Origin: Flavobacteriaceae bacterium
GTDB taxonomy: Bacteria; Bacteroidota; Bacteroidia; Flavobacteriales; Flavobacteriaceae
NCBI GenBank assembly: GCA_015493405.1
Contig: WGDF01000012.1
Location: 1-14,283, forward strand
Length of the DNA: 14,283 nt
Direction: 5' to 3'
Part shown: positions 1 through 6,293 of the stretch, one piece after another
Numbering within the stretch: position 1 is the first letter of the stretch
Layout: every line of letters begins with the position of its first letter
Translations under genes and position numbers: made by a program
The notes under the pieces: generated by a model
What the model was told of the DNA's origin: nothing
Databases searched by the model: none
The model's input: the letters and a program-made list of their open reading frames with translations, nothing else

Positions 1-1410
1 TATTTCGGACGAGATATATTCGGATTTGACGAAGAGCAGGATCAATTTGGCTTTTCTTGGGGAAATACGACAACAACACTTCGCTTTAATCATATTTTTA
101 ACAGTCGTTTGTTTTCCAATACGTCTTTGATTTTTAGTGATTACAATTACCGGATTAAACTGGAAGAAAAAGGTCATACCGATTTTTTCTTCACTTTAGG
201 TGCCGGTATTCAAGACTTTTCTTTTAAAAACGATTTTAATTACTACCTCAATGACCGGCATAAAATCAATTTCGGATTTGACATGACGCATCATACGCTC
301 AAACCCAGCACCTTTGAGTCCAGCGAATATGATGATGCGTTTAAAGTATTAAATCTGACCAACCGGTATGCCTTGGAAAATGCTTTGTATGCATCGGATG
401 AATTTAGTTTGTCTGACCAACTAAAAATTTATTACGGACTGCGTTATACAAATTTTATTCACCTCGGTGGTGGCGATTTTTCAAAATACAACGCACAAGG
501 TGATGTCGAATTTACCAAACACTATGAACGTTGGCAAGCCATCAAAACTTTTCACGGACTGGCGCCTCGTATTAGTGTTAGTTATGCTTTTAATAACCAA
601 CAGTCCGTCAAAGCGGCCTTTGCCAAAACTTATCAGTTTTTGCATCTGATGAGTAACTCTTCTTCATCCAATCCAACAGATGTTTGGATGCCCAGCGGCT
701 TGAATATTCCGGCACAAACGTCCTATCAAACCTCATTGGGCTACTTTAGAAATCTTAAAGATGGGCTTTGGGAATTTTCGGCAGAAATATATTACAAAAC
801 TATGCAAAATATCGTAGATTATAAAACCGGAACACAAATAACACTCAATCCTGAAGTGGAAAAATATTTGCTTTTCGGACAAGGCAAAGCATACGGATTG
901 GAACTCTTGCTACGCAAAAAACAAGGCAAGTTAAATGGCTGGATTTCCTATACTTTATCCCGCTCGCTCAAACAGTTTGATGGTATTAACAATGGCAAAT
1001 GGTTTTCTGCCCGACAAGACCGTATTCACGATATTTCCATTGTGATGAATTACAAAATTTCGCCTCGTACCGACTTGGGTGCCGTGTGGGTTTATTATAC
1101 CGGCAATGCGGTAACCTTTCCTGCCGGATTTTACCAAGTAGATGGCCGCGAATATCCGTATTTTACCGAGCGAAATGGTGGCAGAATGCCCAATTACCAC
1201 CGTTTGGATTTGTCCGTAACCTTGCATAACAAACCCGGTAAAAAATTCCGTTCCAGTTGGAATTTTTCGGTTTACAATGCTTATGGGCATCTCAATCCGT
1301 ATATCATTTATTTCCGGCAAGACTGGGAAAACAACAGTCAGACGTTAAAAGCTAAGCAAATTACCCTGTTTAGATGGGTGCCTTCAATTACCTATAATTT
1401 TAAATTTTAA
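1..1410 (+). CDS. TonB-dependent receptor, C-terminal beta-barrel (5' end outside window)
   Basis: The reading frame is open from base 1, so this is the last 469 residues of a larger gene; a TTG at 109 is an internal Leu codon and not a start. Outer-membrane TonB-dependent receptors move ligands through a 22-strand barrel using energy from TonB-ExbBD. What is visible is alternating polar and aromatic beta-strand sequence: an opening strand with the 'LRFNHIF' pattern, a mid-barrel 'LAPRISVSYAF' strand, the 'GQGKAYGLELLLRKK' strand typical of the family, 'ISYTLSRS', and a last strand ending 'SITYNFKF' with a terminal Phe, as expected for BAM-dependent insertion. The plug and any N-terminal carboxypeptidase-regulatory-like domain lie upstream of the window. 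A DUF4249 lipoprotein follows after 5 bases, a recurrent pairing in Bacteroidota. The substrate cannot be told from the visible part. The family assignment is firm. Confidence 0.93.
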   Translation, partial: YFGRDIFGFDEEQDQFGFSWGNTTTTLRFNHIFNSRLFSNTSLIFSDYNYRIKLEEKGHTDFFFTLGAGIQDFSFKNDFNYYLNDRHKINFGFDMTHHTLKPSTFESSEYDDAFKVLNLTNRYALENALYASDEFSLSDQLKIYYGLRYTNFIHLGGGDFSKYNAQGDVEFTKHYERWQAIKTFHGLAPRISVSYAFNNQQSVKAAFAKTYQFLHLMSNSSSSNPTDVWMPSGLNIPAQTSYQTSLGYFRNLKDGLWEFSAEIYYKTMQNIVDYKTGTQITLNPEVEKYLLFGQGKAYGLELLLRKKQGKLNGWISYTLSRSLKQFDGINNGKWFSARQDRIHDISIVMNYKISPRTDLGAVWVYYTGNAVTFPAGFYQVDGREYPYFTERNGGRMPNYHRLDLSVTLHNKPGKKFRSSWNFSVYNAYGHLNPYIIYFRQDWENNSQTLKAKQITLFRWVPSITYNFKF

Positions 1411-1415
1411 ATCCT

Positions 1416-2222
1416 ATGAAAAAAATATTTTTTACAATAATTATATTTAGCTTATTAACCGGCTGCGAAAAGGATGCCGATATCAAACTCGATGAAATGG
1501 CTCCTACTCCCGTAATTGAAGGCTATTTCAGCAATTTTGCACCAGATTCTTATTTCAAAATAACTATGAGCAAAGGATTTCAAAGAGACAGTTATCAATA
1601 TGAACCGGTAACCGATGCCCAAATTTCAGTTATGGACAGTCAAGGCACTCAAATTCTTTTCTATCCTGACAACGAAGGGATTTACAAAACCATCTCAAAC
1701 GGTATACCCGGTGAAACTTATACACTGAATTTGATTAAAGGCAACCACCACCTTAGCGCCCGAACAACTATACCGGAACAGATCCCCATAACCGATTTCA
1801 AATTTATGTCGGTCATGCAAGCCAATGGTGATATCGATCGACAGCTAAAGCTCTATTTTAACGATCCCGAAAATCAAACGGATTATTATATGGCTAAACT
1901 ATTTTTCACTAATAACAATAGTGGTTACTATTACTATGGAACATCTTATTATTTTGATGATAGTTCATACAATGAAACGGAGCAGTCTATCATATTGCCA
2001 TACTTTCATTACAATGGTGCCGGCACATACAAAATCAAGCTGTTTCATCTCAATAAAGCTTATATTGATTACTTAAATACTCTGGACCAATTAGGTGATA
2101 TGGATTATGGCGAAAGTCCATTTCAAATTGCCGTCCCCGGTAATCCTGAAACCAATGTGCGTGGCGGCATTGGTTATTTTGCAACGGTTGCATCGGATAG
2201 TTTGGTCAAGCAAATCAATTGA
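1416..2222 (+). CDS. DUF4249 family lipoprotein, partner of the preceding TonB-dependent receptor
   Basis: 268 residues. The N-terminus is a lipoprotein signal: Lys-Lys, a hydrophobic stretch, then LLTGC with the lipidated Cys at 17, followed by acidic residues. The mature part looks all-beta: a 'TPVIEGYFSN' opening strand, a segment around residues 65-105 reading like an Ig-like/carboxypeptidase-regulatory fold ('VTDAQISVMDSQG', 'GIPGETYTLNLI'), and a C-terminal 'NVRGGIGYFATVASDS' that resembles the closing motif of DUF4249 proteins. Residues about 168-190 form a Tyr/Asn/Ser-rich low-complexity loop. The ATG lies 5 bases after the receptor stop codon, so the two are almost certainly one operon. 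DUF4249 proteins are commonly encoded next to receptors; by analogy with SusD this one may cap the barrel or capture ligand on the outer membrane, but that is inference. The domain has no established biochemical function that I know of. Confidence 0.85.
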   Translation: MKKIFFTIIIFSLLTGCEKDADIKLDEMAPTPVIEGYFSNFAPDSYFKITMSKGFQRDSYQYEPVTDAQISVMDSQGTQILFYPDNEGIYKTISNGIPGETYTLNLIKGNHHLSARTTIPEQIPITDFKFMSVMQANGDIDRQLKLYFNDPENQTDYYMAKLFFTNNNSGYYYYGTSYYFDDSSYNETEQSIILPYFHYNGAGTYKIKLFHLNKAYIDYLNTLDQLGDMDYGESPFQIAVPGNPETNVRGGIGYFATVASDSLVKQIN

Positions 2223-2288
2223 TATTATACCGGTCTAACCATAAAAGTCTTATTCCTTTTATAAATCTGCTAGGTTCCGATAGGCATC

Positions 2289-2321
2289 TTGTCAAAAAAG
2301 TTAAATAAAATCATAACTTTA
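2289..2321 (+). promoter_or_regulatory. Candidate Bacteroidota promoter for the membrane protein gene at 2339
   Basis: A TTG at 2289-2291 (-33-like) and TAACTTTA at 2314-2321 (one base off the TAnnTTTG -7 consensus) are 22 bases apart, within the range reported for Bacteroidota sigma-70 promoters. The ATG follows 17 bases after the -7 box, so the leader would be very short. This makes the downstream gene a separate transcription unit from the receptor operon. Confidence 0.45.
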
Positions 2322-2338
2322 CCCCAAAAAATAATCTT

Positions 2339-3979
2339 ATGCTTGCTATTTTCTTGGTTTGGGTGATCAATTTGACCATTGCTGCAGCTTTGGGTAGTAT
2401 GGTGCAAGCCTTTCTTTTTAAAAATGACCGTGAAATAATTGATTATTTACTGATTAACGGGCTATTTATTTATATGATCGTGATTTGGCTGATCTTATAT
2501 TTCAAAGGATTTGATTTATATTTTCAAGTATTAAGTTTTGTTTTGGCGCTTATTTATATCATCCTGAAACCAAGATATTTAAAAATACTTTGGCAAGCTT
2601 TTAAAAGTCTTTCACGTTTATATAAAAGCCTATTTTACTTAACAAGCTTAATTGTATTGATGCTCAGTAGCACCACTTCGACCCTACCCGATAACGAAAG
2701 CTACTATATCCAGACGATTAAATGGGCAAATGAACAAGGATTAGCCAAAGGATTGATCAATATTCATCCATTTTTAGGTCAATTTTCAGGCTGGCATATC
2801 TTACAAGCCGGCTTTAATTTTCATCAAAAATGGATGACGTTTAACGATTTAAACGGTTTATTTTTCTTGATATTTGTTTTTTATTGGTTTCTGCGTGTGC
2901 AAAAAGATTGGTCTGACCAAAAATATTGGTTGAAGTTATTTCCTGTTATATCTGTTCTTTTGGTATTTTTTATCGACAGTCCATCGCCTGATTTACCGGT
3001 TAGCCTATTGTCTTTGTTAGTTTTTGATTTGTTCCTTCGAAATTATCAACAACTAAACCGACCTCAATTTATAGAAATCTTACTGTTATCCGGATTCAGC
3101 TTTTTAATCAAACCGACTGCCATTGTCAACGTCATATTAGTTTTGATTTTATGGTGGCGACACCGAAAACAACTTTGTCAAATGTCCTTAAAAATTACCC
3201 TATTTGGTTTATTTGTTTTAAGTTTATGGCTGAGTAAAAATTTCCAGATTACCGGTTATCTCTTTTATCCATTTGATTTTTTTGCCAAATATCTAAAACC
3301 CGCTTGGCAATATCCACCTGAATTGTTACAGTATACGGCATATCTCGGCAAACAAGAAAATATGGCACTATCTGTAAACAGTCATTTGCTTACGAGATTT
3401 TGGCAGTGGTTACGACAACCCGGCGTGCATCAAATCATCAATCCGTTGATGGTCTTATTGCTGATTTTATACCCTATCGTTTTATTGTCCAAAAGGCAAA
3501 AAATCATGTTGTCAAATCCTTATTGGGTTTTGTATTTACTAGGTTTATTTTATTTTGTCAGCATCCTATTTGTCGGACCTAATTTCCGATTTATTCTGGC
3601 TATTTTTATTTTTTTGGCCCTTAGCATTAAAGCCTTCTTAAGCCAAGCTGCATTTTATAAATATTTCAATGCTTTGGGTTGGAGCTTATTTTTGACAGTT
3701 GGTATTTACATGGCAATACATCAACATTGGCAATATCATAACCTGTTGACGCCCCAACCGCTATCAAGTTTGAATGCCCGTTTTTACACCAAAAAAGAAG
3801 GTGATTTTCAATACCATTACCCCGATGATGAACAACTCTTTTGGCAAACAGGGAATGCTCCTTTGCCGGCAGTTCATCAAAAACAAATAGACTTTTTTAA
3901 AAATAAATTTGGTTTTGTGCCACAAAAAAATATAAAAAGGAATTTTTATTACAGTGGACGCGTGAAACATTTAAAATAG
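2339..3979 (+). CDS. Polytopic membrane protein, GT-C glycosyltransferase-like, function unknown
   Basis: 546 residues with roughly ten or more hydrophobic segments between residues 1 and 460, ending in a soluble tail of about 85 residues. After the third or fourth helix a hydrophilic loop carries 'LPDNESYYIQTIKW' (D118, E120) and then 'NIHPFLGQFSGWH' (residues 141-153). An acidic pair in the first large extracytoplasmic loop, followed by a long multi-helix region, is the plan of GT-C glycosyltransferases (PMT/ArnT-like enzymes using polyprenyl-phosphate sugars). It also resembles uncharacterised Bacteroidota/Leptospira membrane proteins annotated LIC_10190 family; I cannot run the comparison. 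Basic patches (RHRK near 274, SKRQK near 385) mark cytoplasmic loops. The C-terminal tail 'DFQYHYPDDEQLFWQTG' is probably extracytoplasmic. The gene has its own likely promoter and stands alone on its strand. A role in surface polysaccharide or lipid glycosylation is inference; a polymerase or flippase-like protein is possible. No frameshift or truncation is evident. Confidence 0.7.
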   Translation: MLAIFLVWVINLTIAAALGSMVQAFLFKNDREIIDYLLINGLFIYMIVIWLILYFKGFDLYFQVLSFVLALIYIILKPRYLKILWQAFKSLSRLYKSLFYLTSLIVLMLSSTTSTLPDNESYYIQTIKWANEQGLAKGLINIHPFLGQFSGWHILQAGFNFHQKWMTFNDLNGLFFLIFVFYWFLRVQKDWSDQKYWLKLFPVISVLLVFFIDSPSPDLPVSLLSLLVFDLFLRNYQQLNRPQFIEILLLSGFSFLIKPTAIVNVILVLILWWRHRKQLCQMSLKITLFGLFVLSLWLSKNFQITGYLFYPFDFFAKYLKPAWQYPPELLQYTAYLGKQENMALSVNSHLLTRFWQWLRQPGVHQIINPLMVLLLILYPIVLLSKRQKIMLSNPYWVLYLLGLFYFVSILFVGPNFRFILAIFIFLALSIKAFLSQAAFYKYFNALGWSLFLTVGIYMAIHQHWQYHNLLTPQPLSSLNARFYTKKEGDFQYHYPDDEQLFWQTGNAPLPAVHQKQIDFFKNKFGFVPQKNIKRNFYYSGRVKHLK

Positions 3980-4095
3980 CTGAAAAACATTATTAAGGGT
4001 CATTCTGCTTTGAAAAAAATTTGGTAAATATTTATACTAACGAAAGTTGGTGAAATTTAGATTAATTATAATTTAACAAGGCCTAGCAAATTTTG

Positions 4096-4126
4096 AAAAA
4101 CTTATAGGTTTTATTATAAACCATAA
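4096..4126 (-). terminator. Weak candidate rho-independent terminator for the dehydrogenase gene
   Basis: Read on the minus strand, a hairpin is formed by 4126-4118 and 4111-4102 (GGTTT against AAACC, extended by four A/T pairs past one bulged A, six-base loop), followed after one G by five T residues at 4100-4096. Only two G-C pairs hold the stem, and it lies about 170 bases past the stop codon, so the call is tentative. Confidence 0.3.
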
Positions 4127-4245
4127 ATTATTGATAACCAACAATTAGATAGAATTTAGAATACCATTATTGTAGGAAATAGTATGACAACTTATCCCCA
4201 TTCCAATCGATACAGACTCTTGTTTGTTTCTTACTCATTGTGAAA

Positions 4246-4289
4246 TGACAGGTGGAAACCTCATCCAATCCTGTACTTTCCACTTGACA
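4246..4289. repeat. Imperfect inverted repeat just past the dehydrogenase stop codon
   Basis: Arms TGACAGGTGGAAA (4246-4258) and TTTCCACTTGACA (4277-4289) pair over 13 positions with one A-A mismatch and one G-U wobble in RNA, around an 18-base loop. It begins 8 bases past the stop codon of the minus-strand dehydrogenase. No T-run follows on either strand, so it is not a standard terminator; it could be a 3'-end stabilising stem or chance. Confidence 0.4.
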
Positions 4290-4297
4290 TTGATTAT

Positions 4298-5584
4298 TTA
4301 CAAGCGTAAATCGCTTTGTTCCTTCGAATAAATGGCTTTGACATCATAAATCAAGGCATTGTCATTGGTATATTTTTTCAAATCGAGATTTTTAAACTCA
4401 TTATGTGCCACGACTGCTAACACAGCATCATATTTTGCATTGGCATTCTCAATATTTGAGATTAAATCTAATCCATATTCATCTTTCACTTCTTGCGGCG
4501 ATGCCCAAGGATCATAAACAGCCACATTCATTTGATAGTCTTGCAGTTCACGCACCACATCAATAGCTCTTGAATTACGAATATCAGGGCAGTTTTCTTT
4601 GAAAGTGATGCCCAATACCAAAACATTGGCATCTTTGACACTTAAACCTTTTTTAAGCATCATTTTAACCGTTTCTTGAGCCACAAATTGGCCCATACTG
4701 TCATTTAAACGGCGTCCGGCTAAAATAATTTCCGGATTATAATCATATTCTTTGGCTTTGTGTGCCAAATAGTAAGGATCAATCCCGATACAATGTCCGC
4801 CAACTAAGCCGGGACGGAAGGGTAAAAAATTCCATTTGGTACCGGCAGCTTCCAAAACTTCCAAAGTATCAACCCCCAATAAACGAAATATTTTAGACAA
4901 TTCGTTAACAAAAGCAATATTAATGTCGCGTTGTGAATTTTCAATCACTTTGGCTGCTTCGGCAACTTTAATAGACGAAGCTTTGTGCGTGCCGGCAGTG
5001 ATAATGCTTTTATATAGTTGGTCAATCTCCTCAGCAATTTCAGGTGTAGAACCTGACGTTACTTTCAAAATTTTAGTTACCGTATGTTTCTTATCTCCCG
5101 GATTAATGCGTTCAGGTGAATAGCCGGCATAAAAATCCGTGTTAAATGTTAAACCTGAAGCTTTTTCCAAAATAGGCACACATTCCTCTTCAGTTGCTCC
5201 GGGAAAAACAGTCGATTCATAAATCACAATATCTCCTTTTTTCAAAACCTTTCCAACACTTTCACTGGCTTTGTAAAGGGGCGTTAAATCGGGAATTTTA
5301 TGTTTATCAATGGGTGTCGGTACCGTAACAATATAGATTTGCGCATCGGCTATATCTTGAAGATTGGCAGTCAAAGACAAGCCTTTTTGATTAAAATTGC
5401 CAACCAAAACACTTTTCAACTGATCTTCTGACACTTCCAAAGTATCGTCAACTCCTTTTTTAAGTTTGGCCACCCGTTTTGAATTGATATCAAAACCGGT
5501 CACTTTATATTTGGCTGCAAAAGCCGCTGCTAAAGGCAATCCGACATATCCCAAGCCGATTACTGCAATTTTTTTGTCAATCAT
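4298..5584 (-). CDS. Nucleotide-sugar (UDP-N-acetylhexosamine) 6-dehydrogenase, TviB/WbpA-like
   Basis: 428 residues, normal length for the UDP-glucose/GDP-mannose dehydrogenase family. These cytoplasmic enzymes oxidise C6 of a UDP-sugar to a carboxylate with two NAD+, making uronic acid donors for capsule or O-antigen. The N-terminal Rossmann motif GLGYVG is at residues 10-15. Other landmarks are 'VTVPTPID' (87-94), 'YESTVFPGATEE' (122-133), the Lys/Asn region 'KVIENSQRD' (212-220) and the catalytic Cys265 in GGHCIGIDPYYL (262-273). The C-terminal UDP-binding domain includes 'GITFKENCPDIRNS' (325-338). 'NSQRD' and 'GGHCIGIDPYYL' fit the TviB/WbpA/WbpO group (UDP-GlcNAc/UDP-GalNAc dehydrogenases) better than UDP-glucose dehydrogenase, but exact substrate is inference. 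No epimerase or glycosyltransferase cluster flanks it on the same strand, so it is a single-gene unit here. The ATG at 5584 is supported by alignment of the Rossmann start and by a -7 box upstream. Confidence 0.93.
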   Translation of the reverse strand: MIDKKIAVIGLGYVGLPLAAAFAAKYKVTGFDINSKRVAKLKKGVDDTLEVSEDQLKSVLVGNFNQKGLSLTANLQDIADAQIYIVTVPTPIDKHKIPDLTPLYKASESVGKVLKKGDIVIYESTVFPGATEEECVPILEKASGLTFNTDFYAGYSPERINPGDKKHTVTKILKVTSGSTPEIAEEIDQLYKSIITAGTHKASSIKVAEAAKVIENSQRDINIAFVNELSKIFRLLGVDTLEVLEAAGTKWNFLPFRPGLVGGHCIGIDPYYLAHKAKEYDYNPEIILAGRRLNDSMGQFVAQETVKMMLKKGLSVKDANVLVLGITFKENCPDIRNSRAIDVVRELQDYQMNVAVYDPWASPQEVKDEYGLDLISNIENANAKYDAVLAVVAHNEFKNLDLKKYTNDNALIYDVKAIYSKEQSDLRL

Positions 5585-5618
5585 TATAAATAAATTTTAG
5601 GTCAATCGCAAAAAAGCT

Positions 5619-5639
5619 TAATTTTGAACAACAAAGATA
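5619..5639. promoter_or_regulatory. Divergent -7 promoter boxes between dehydrogenase and methyltransferase genes
   Basis: Within the 69-base spacer, TAATTTTG (5619-5626, + strand) matches TAnnTTTG and faces the gene at 5654, while TATCTTTG (5639-5632, - strand) matches it and faces the dehydrogenase start at 5584. The boxes are only 5 bases apart, so the two promoters would overlap and may compete. No clear TTG -33 element is visible at the expected distance on either strand. Confidence 0.45.
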
Positions 5640-5653
5640 AAATTTATTAACCA

Positions 5654-6187
5654 ATGAAAAAAATTAGCAAAGAAAATATTCTCAGAATCATGATTTGGTT
5701 GGTCTTCTTAATTGGAGGCGCCATCTTGAGCATACATTTTGACAAAATCTATTTTTACGATTGGTTTAACAGCACCAAATTTCATATCGCTACTCTAATT
5801 CCGGGCTATTTCTTATTGAAAATGATACTCAAAGCGAGTCGTAATACCGGCCGCTATTTGGCCAAAAAAGGAAGAGAAGGAAATTTAAAACCCCTCGAAA
5901 CCAACCGGCTGGTTACTACAGGGATTTATGGTTGTATGCGCCATCCGATGCATTTGGGCTTGCTGTTTTTTCCGTTAGCTTTTGCACTTTTGGTCGGCAG
6001 TCCTACATTTATACTATTTTTAGCCCCGCTTGAAATGCTGTTGATGCTATTGATGATTAAACGCTACGAAGAACCCCAAGCCCGCAAAAAATTCGGACCG
6101 GCTTATGACGACTATAAAAAACAAGTCCCGTTTTTTAATTTTAAAAAATCTTGTTTAAAAGAATTATTAAAAGAATCGGATGTGTAA
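5654..6187 (+). CDS. ICMT/PEMT-type integral membrane methyltransferase family protein
   Basis: 177 residues with about four hydrophobic segments (roughly 10-28, 43-60, 100-117, 119-135). The signature lies in the C-terminal half: 'GIYGCMRHPMHLG' (R96-H97-P98) before a membrane hairpin, then 'RYEEPQARKKFGPAYDDYKKQVPFF' landmarks, with E139-E140, FG at 147-148 and Y151. This RHP...EE...FG..Y..Y spacing is the SAM-binding core of isoprenylcysteine carboxyl methyltransferases and phospholipid N-methyltransferases. Bacteria lack prenylated CaaX proteins, so the acceptor is probably a lipid or another small hydrophobic molecule; this is unknown. The gene is divergent from the dehydrogenase and is 106 bases from the next gene, which has its own promoter boxes, so it is likely monocistronic. 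Family call is good, substrate call is not possible. Confidence 0.85.
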   Translation: MKKISKENILRIMIWLVFLIGGAILSIHFDKIYFYDWFNSTKFHIATLIPGYFLLKMILKASRNTGRYLAKKGREGNLKPLETNRLVTTGIYGCMRHPMHLGLLFFPLAFALLVGSPTFILFLAPLEMLLMLLMIKRYEEPQARKKFGPAYDDYKKQVPFFNFKKSCLKELLKESDV

Positions 6188-6242
6188 GTTGAGTTGTTGA
6201 TTTTAAAGGATAATTAACAAATTATTAGCATCTCGACTGTTT

Positions 6243-6270
6243 TATCTTTGTAATTATTATGTTACTTTTG
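6243..6270 (+). promoter_or_regulatory. Two candidate -7 boxes upstream of the M1 peptidase gene
   Basis: TATCTTTG (6243-6250) and TACTTTTG (6263-6270) both match TAnnTTTG exactly and lie 43 and 23 bases before the ATG at 6294. They may be tandem start sites, or only one is used. A good TTG -33 element is not obvious for either. Confidence 0.4.
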
Positions 6271-6293
6271 TTTATATCTTAAAAGATCGTCTT

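Larger units (their letters stand above)
3980..4297. other. Gene-free gap between convergent genes
   Basis: 318 very AT-rich bases separate two convergent genes. I see no plausible coding frame, tRNA or mobile-element end. The only structures are two inverted repeats (about 4096-4126 and 4246-4289), listed separately, which probably belong to the 3' ends of the flanking transcripts. Confidence 0.6.

Noticed and set aside
109..111. TTG as start codon of the first receptor gene
   Set aside because: The frame is open upstream to base 1 and translates into a barrel-like strand pattern, so the gene simply runs off the window edge.
955..1320. Open frame on the minus strand inside the receptor gene
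   Set aside because: It is a shadow of the receptor frame; its translation shows no domain, signal or coding pattern, and the receptor frame is clearly real.
1915..1985. Tyr/Asn/Ser-rich stretch in the DUF4249 protein as a possible repeat or recombination site
   Set aside because: It is in frame, irregular and consistent with a surface loop; there is no DNA-level repeat unit.
2241..2262. ATAAAAG...CTTTTAT inverted repeat after the DUF4249 gene as a terminator
   Set aside because: The stem has a single G-C pair and no T-run follows, which is expected by chance in such AT-rich DNA.
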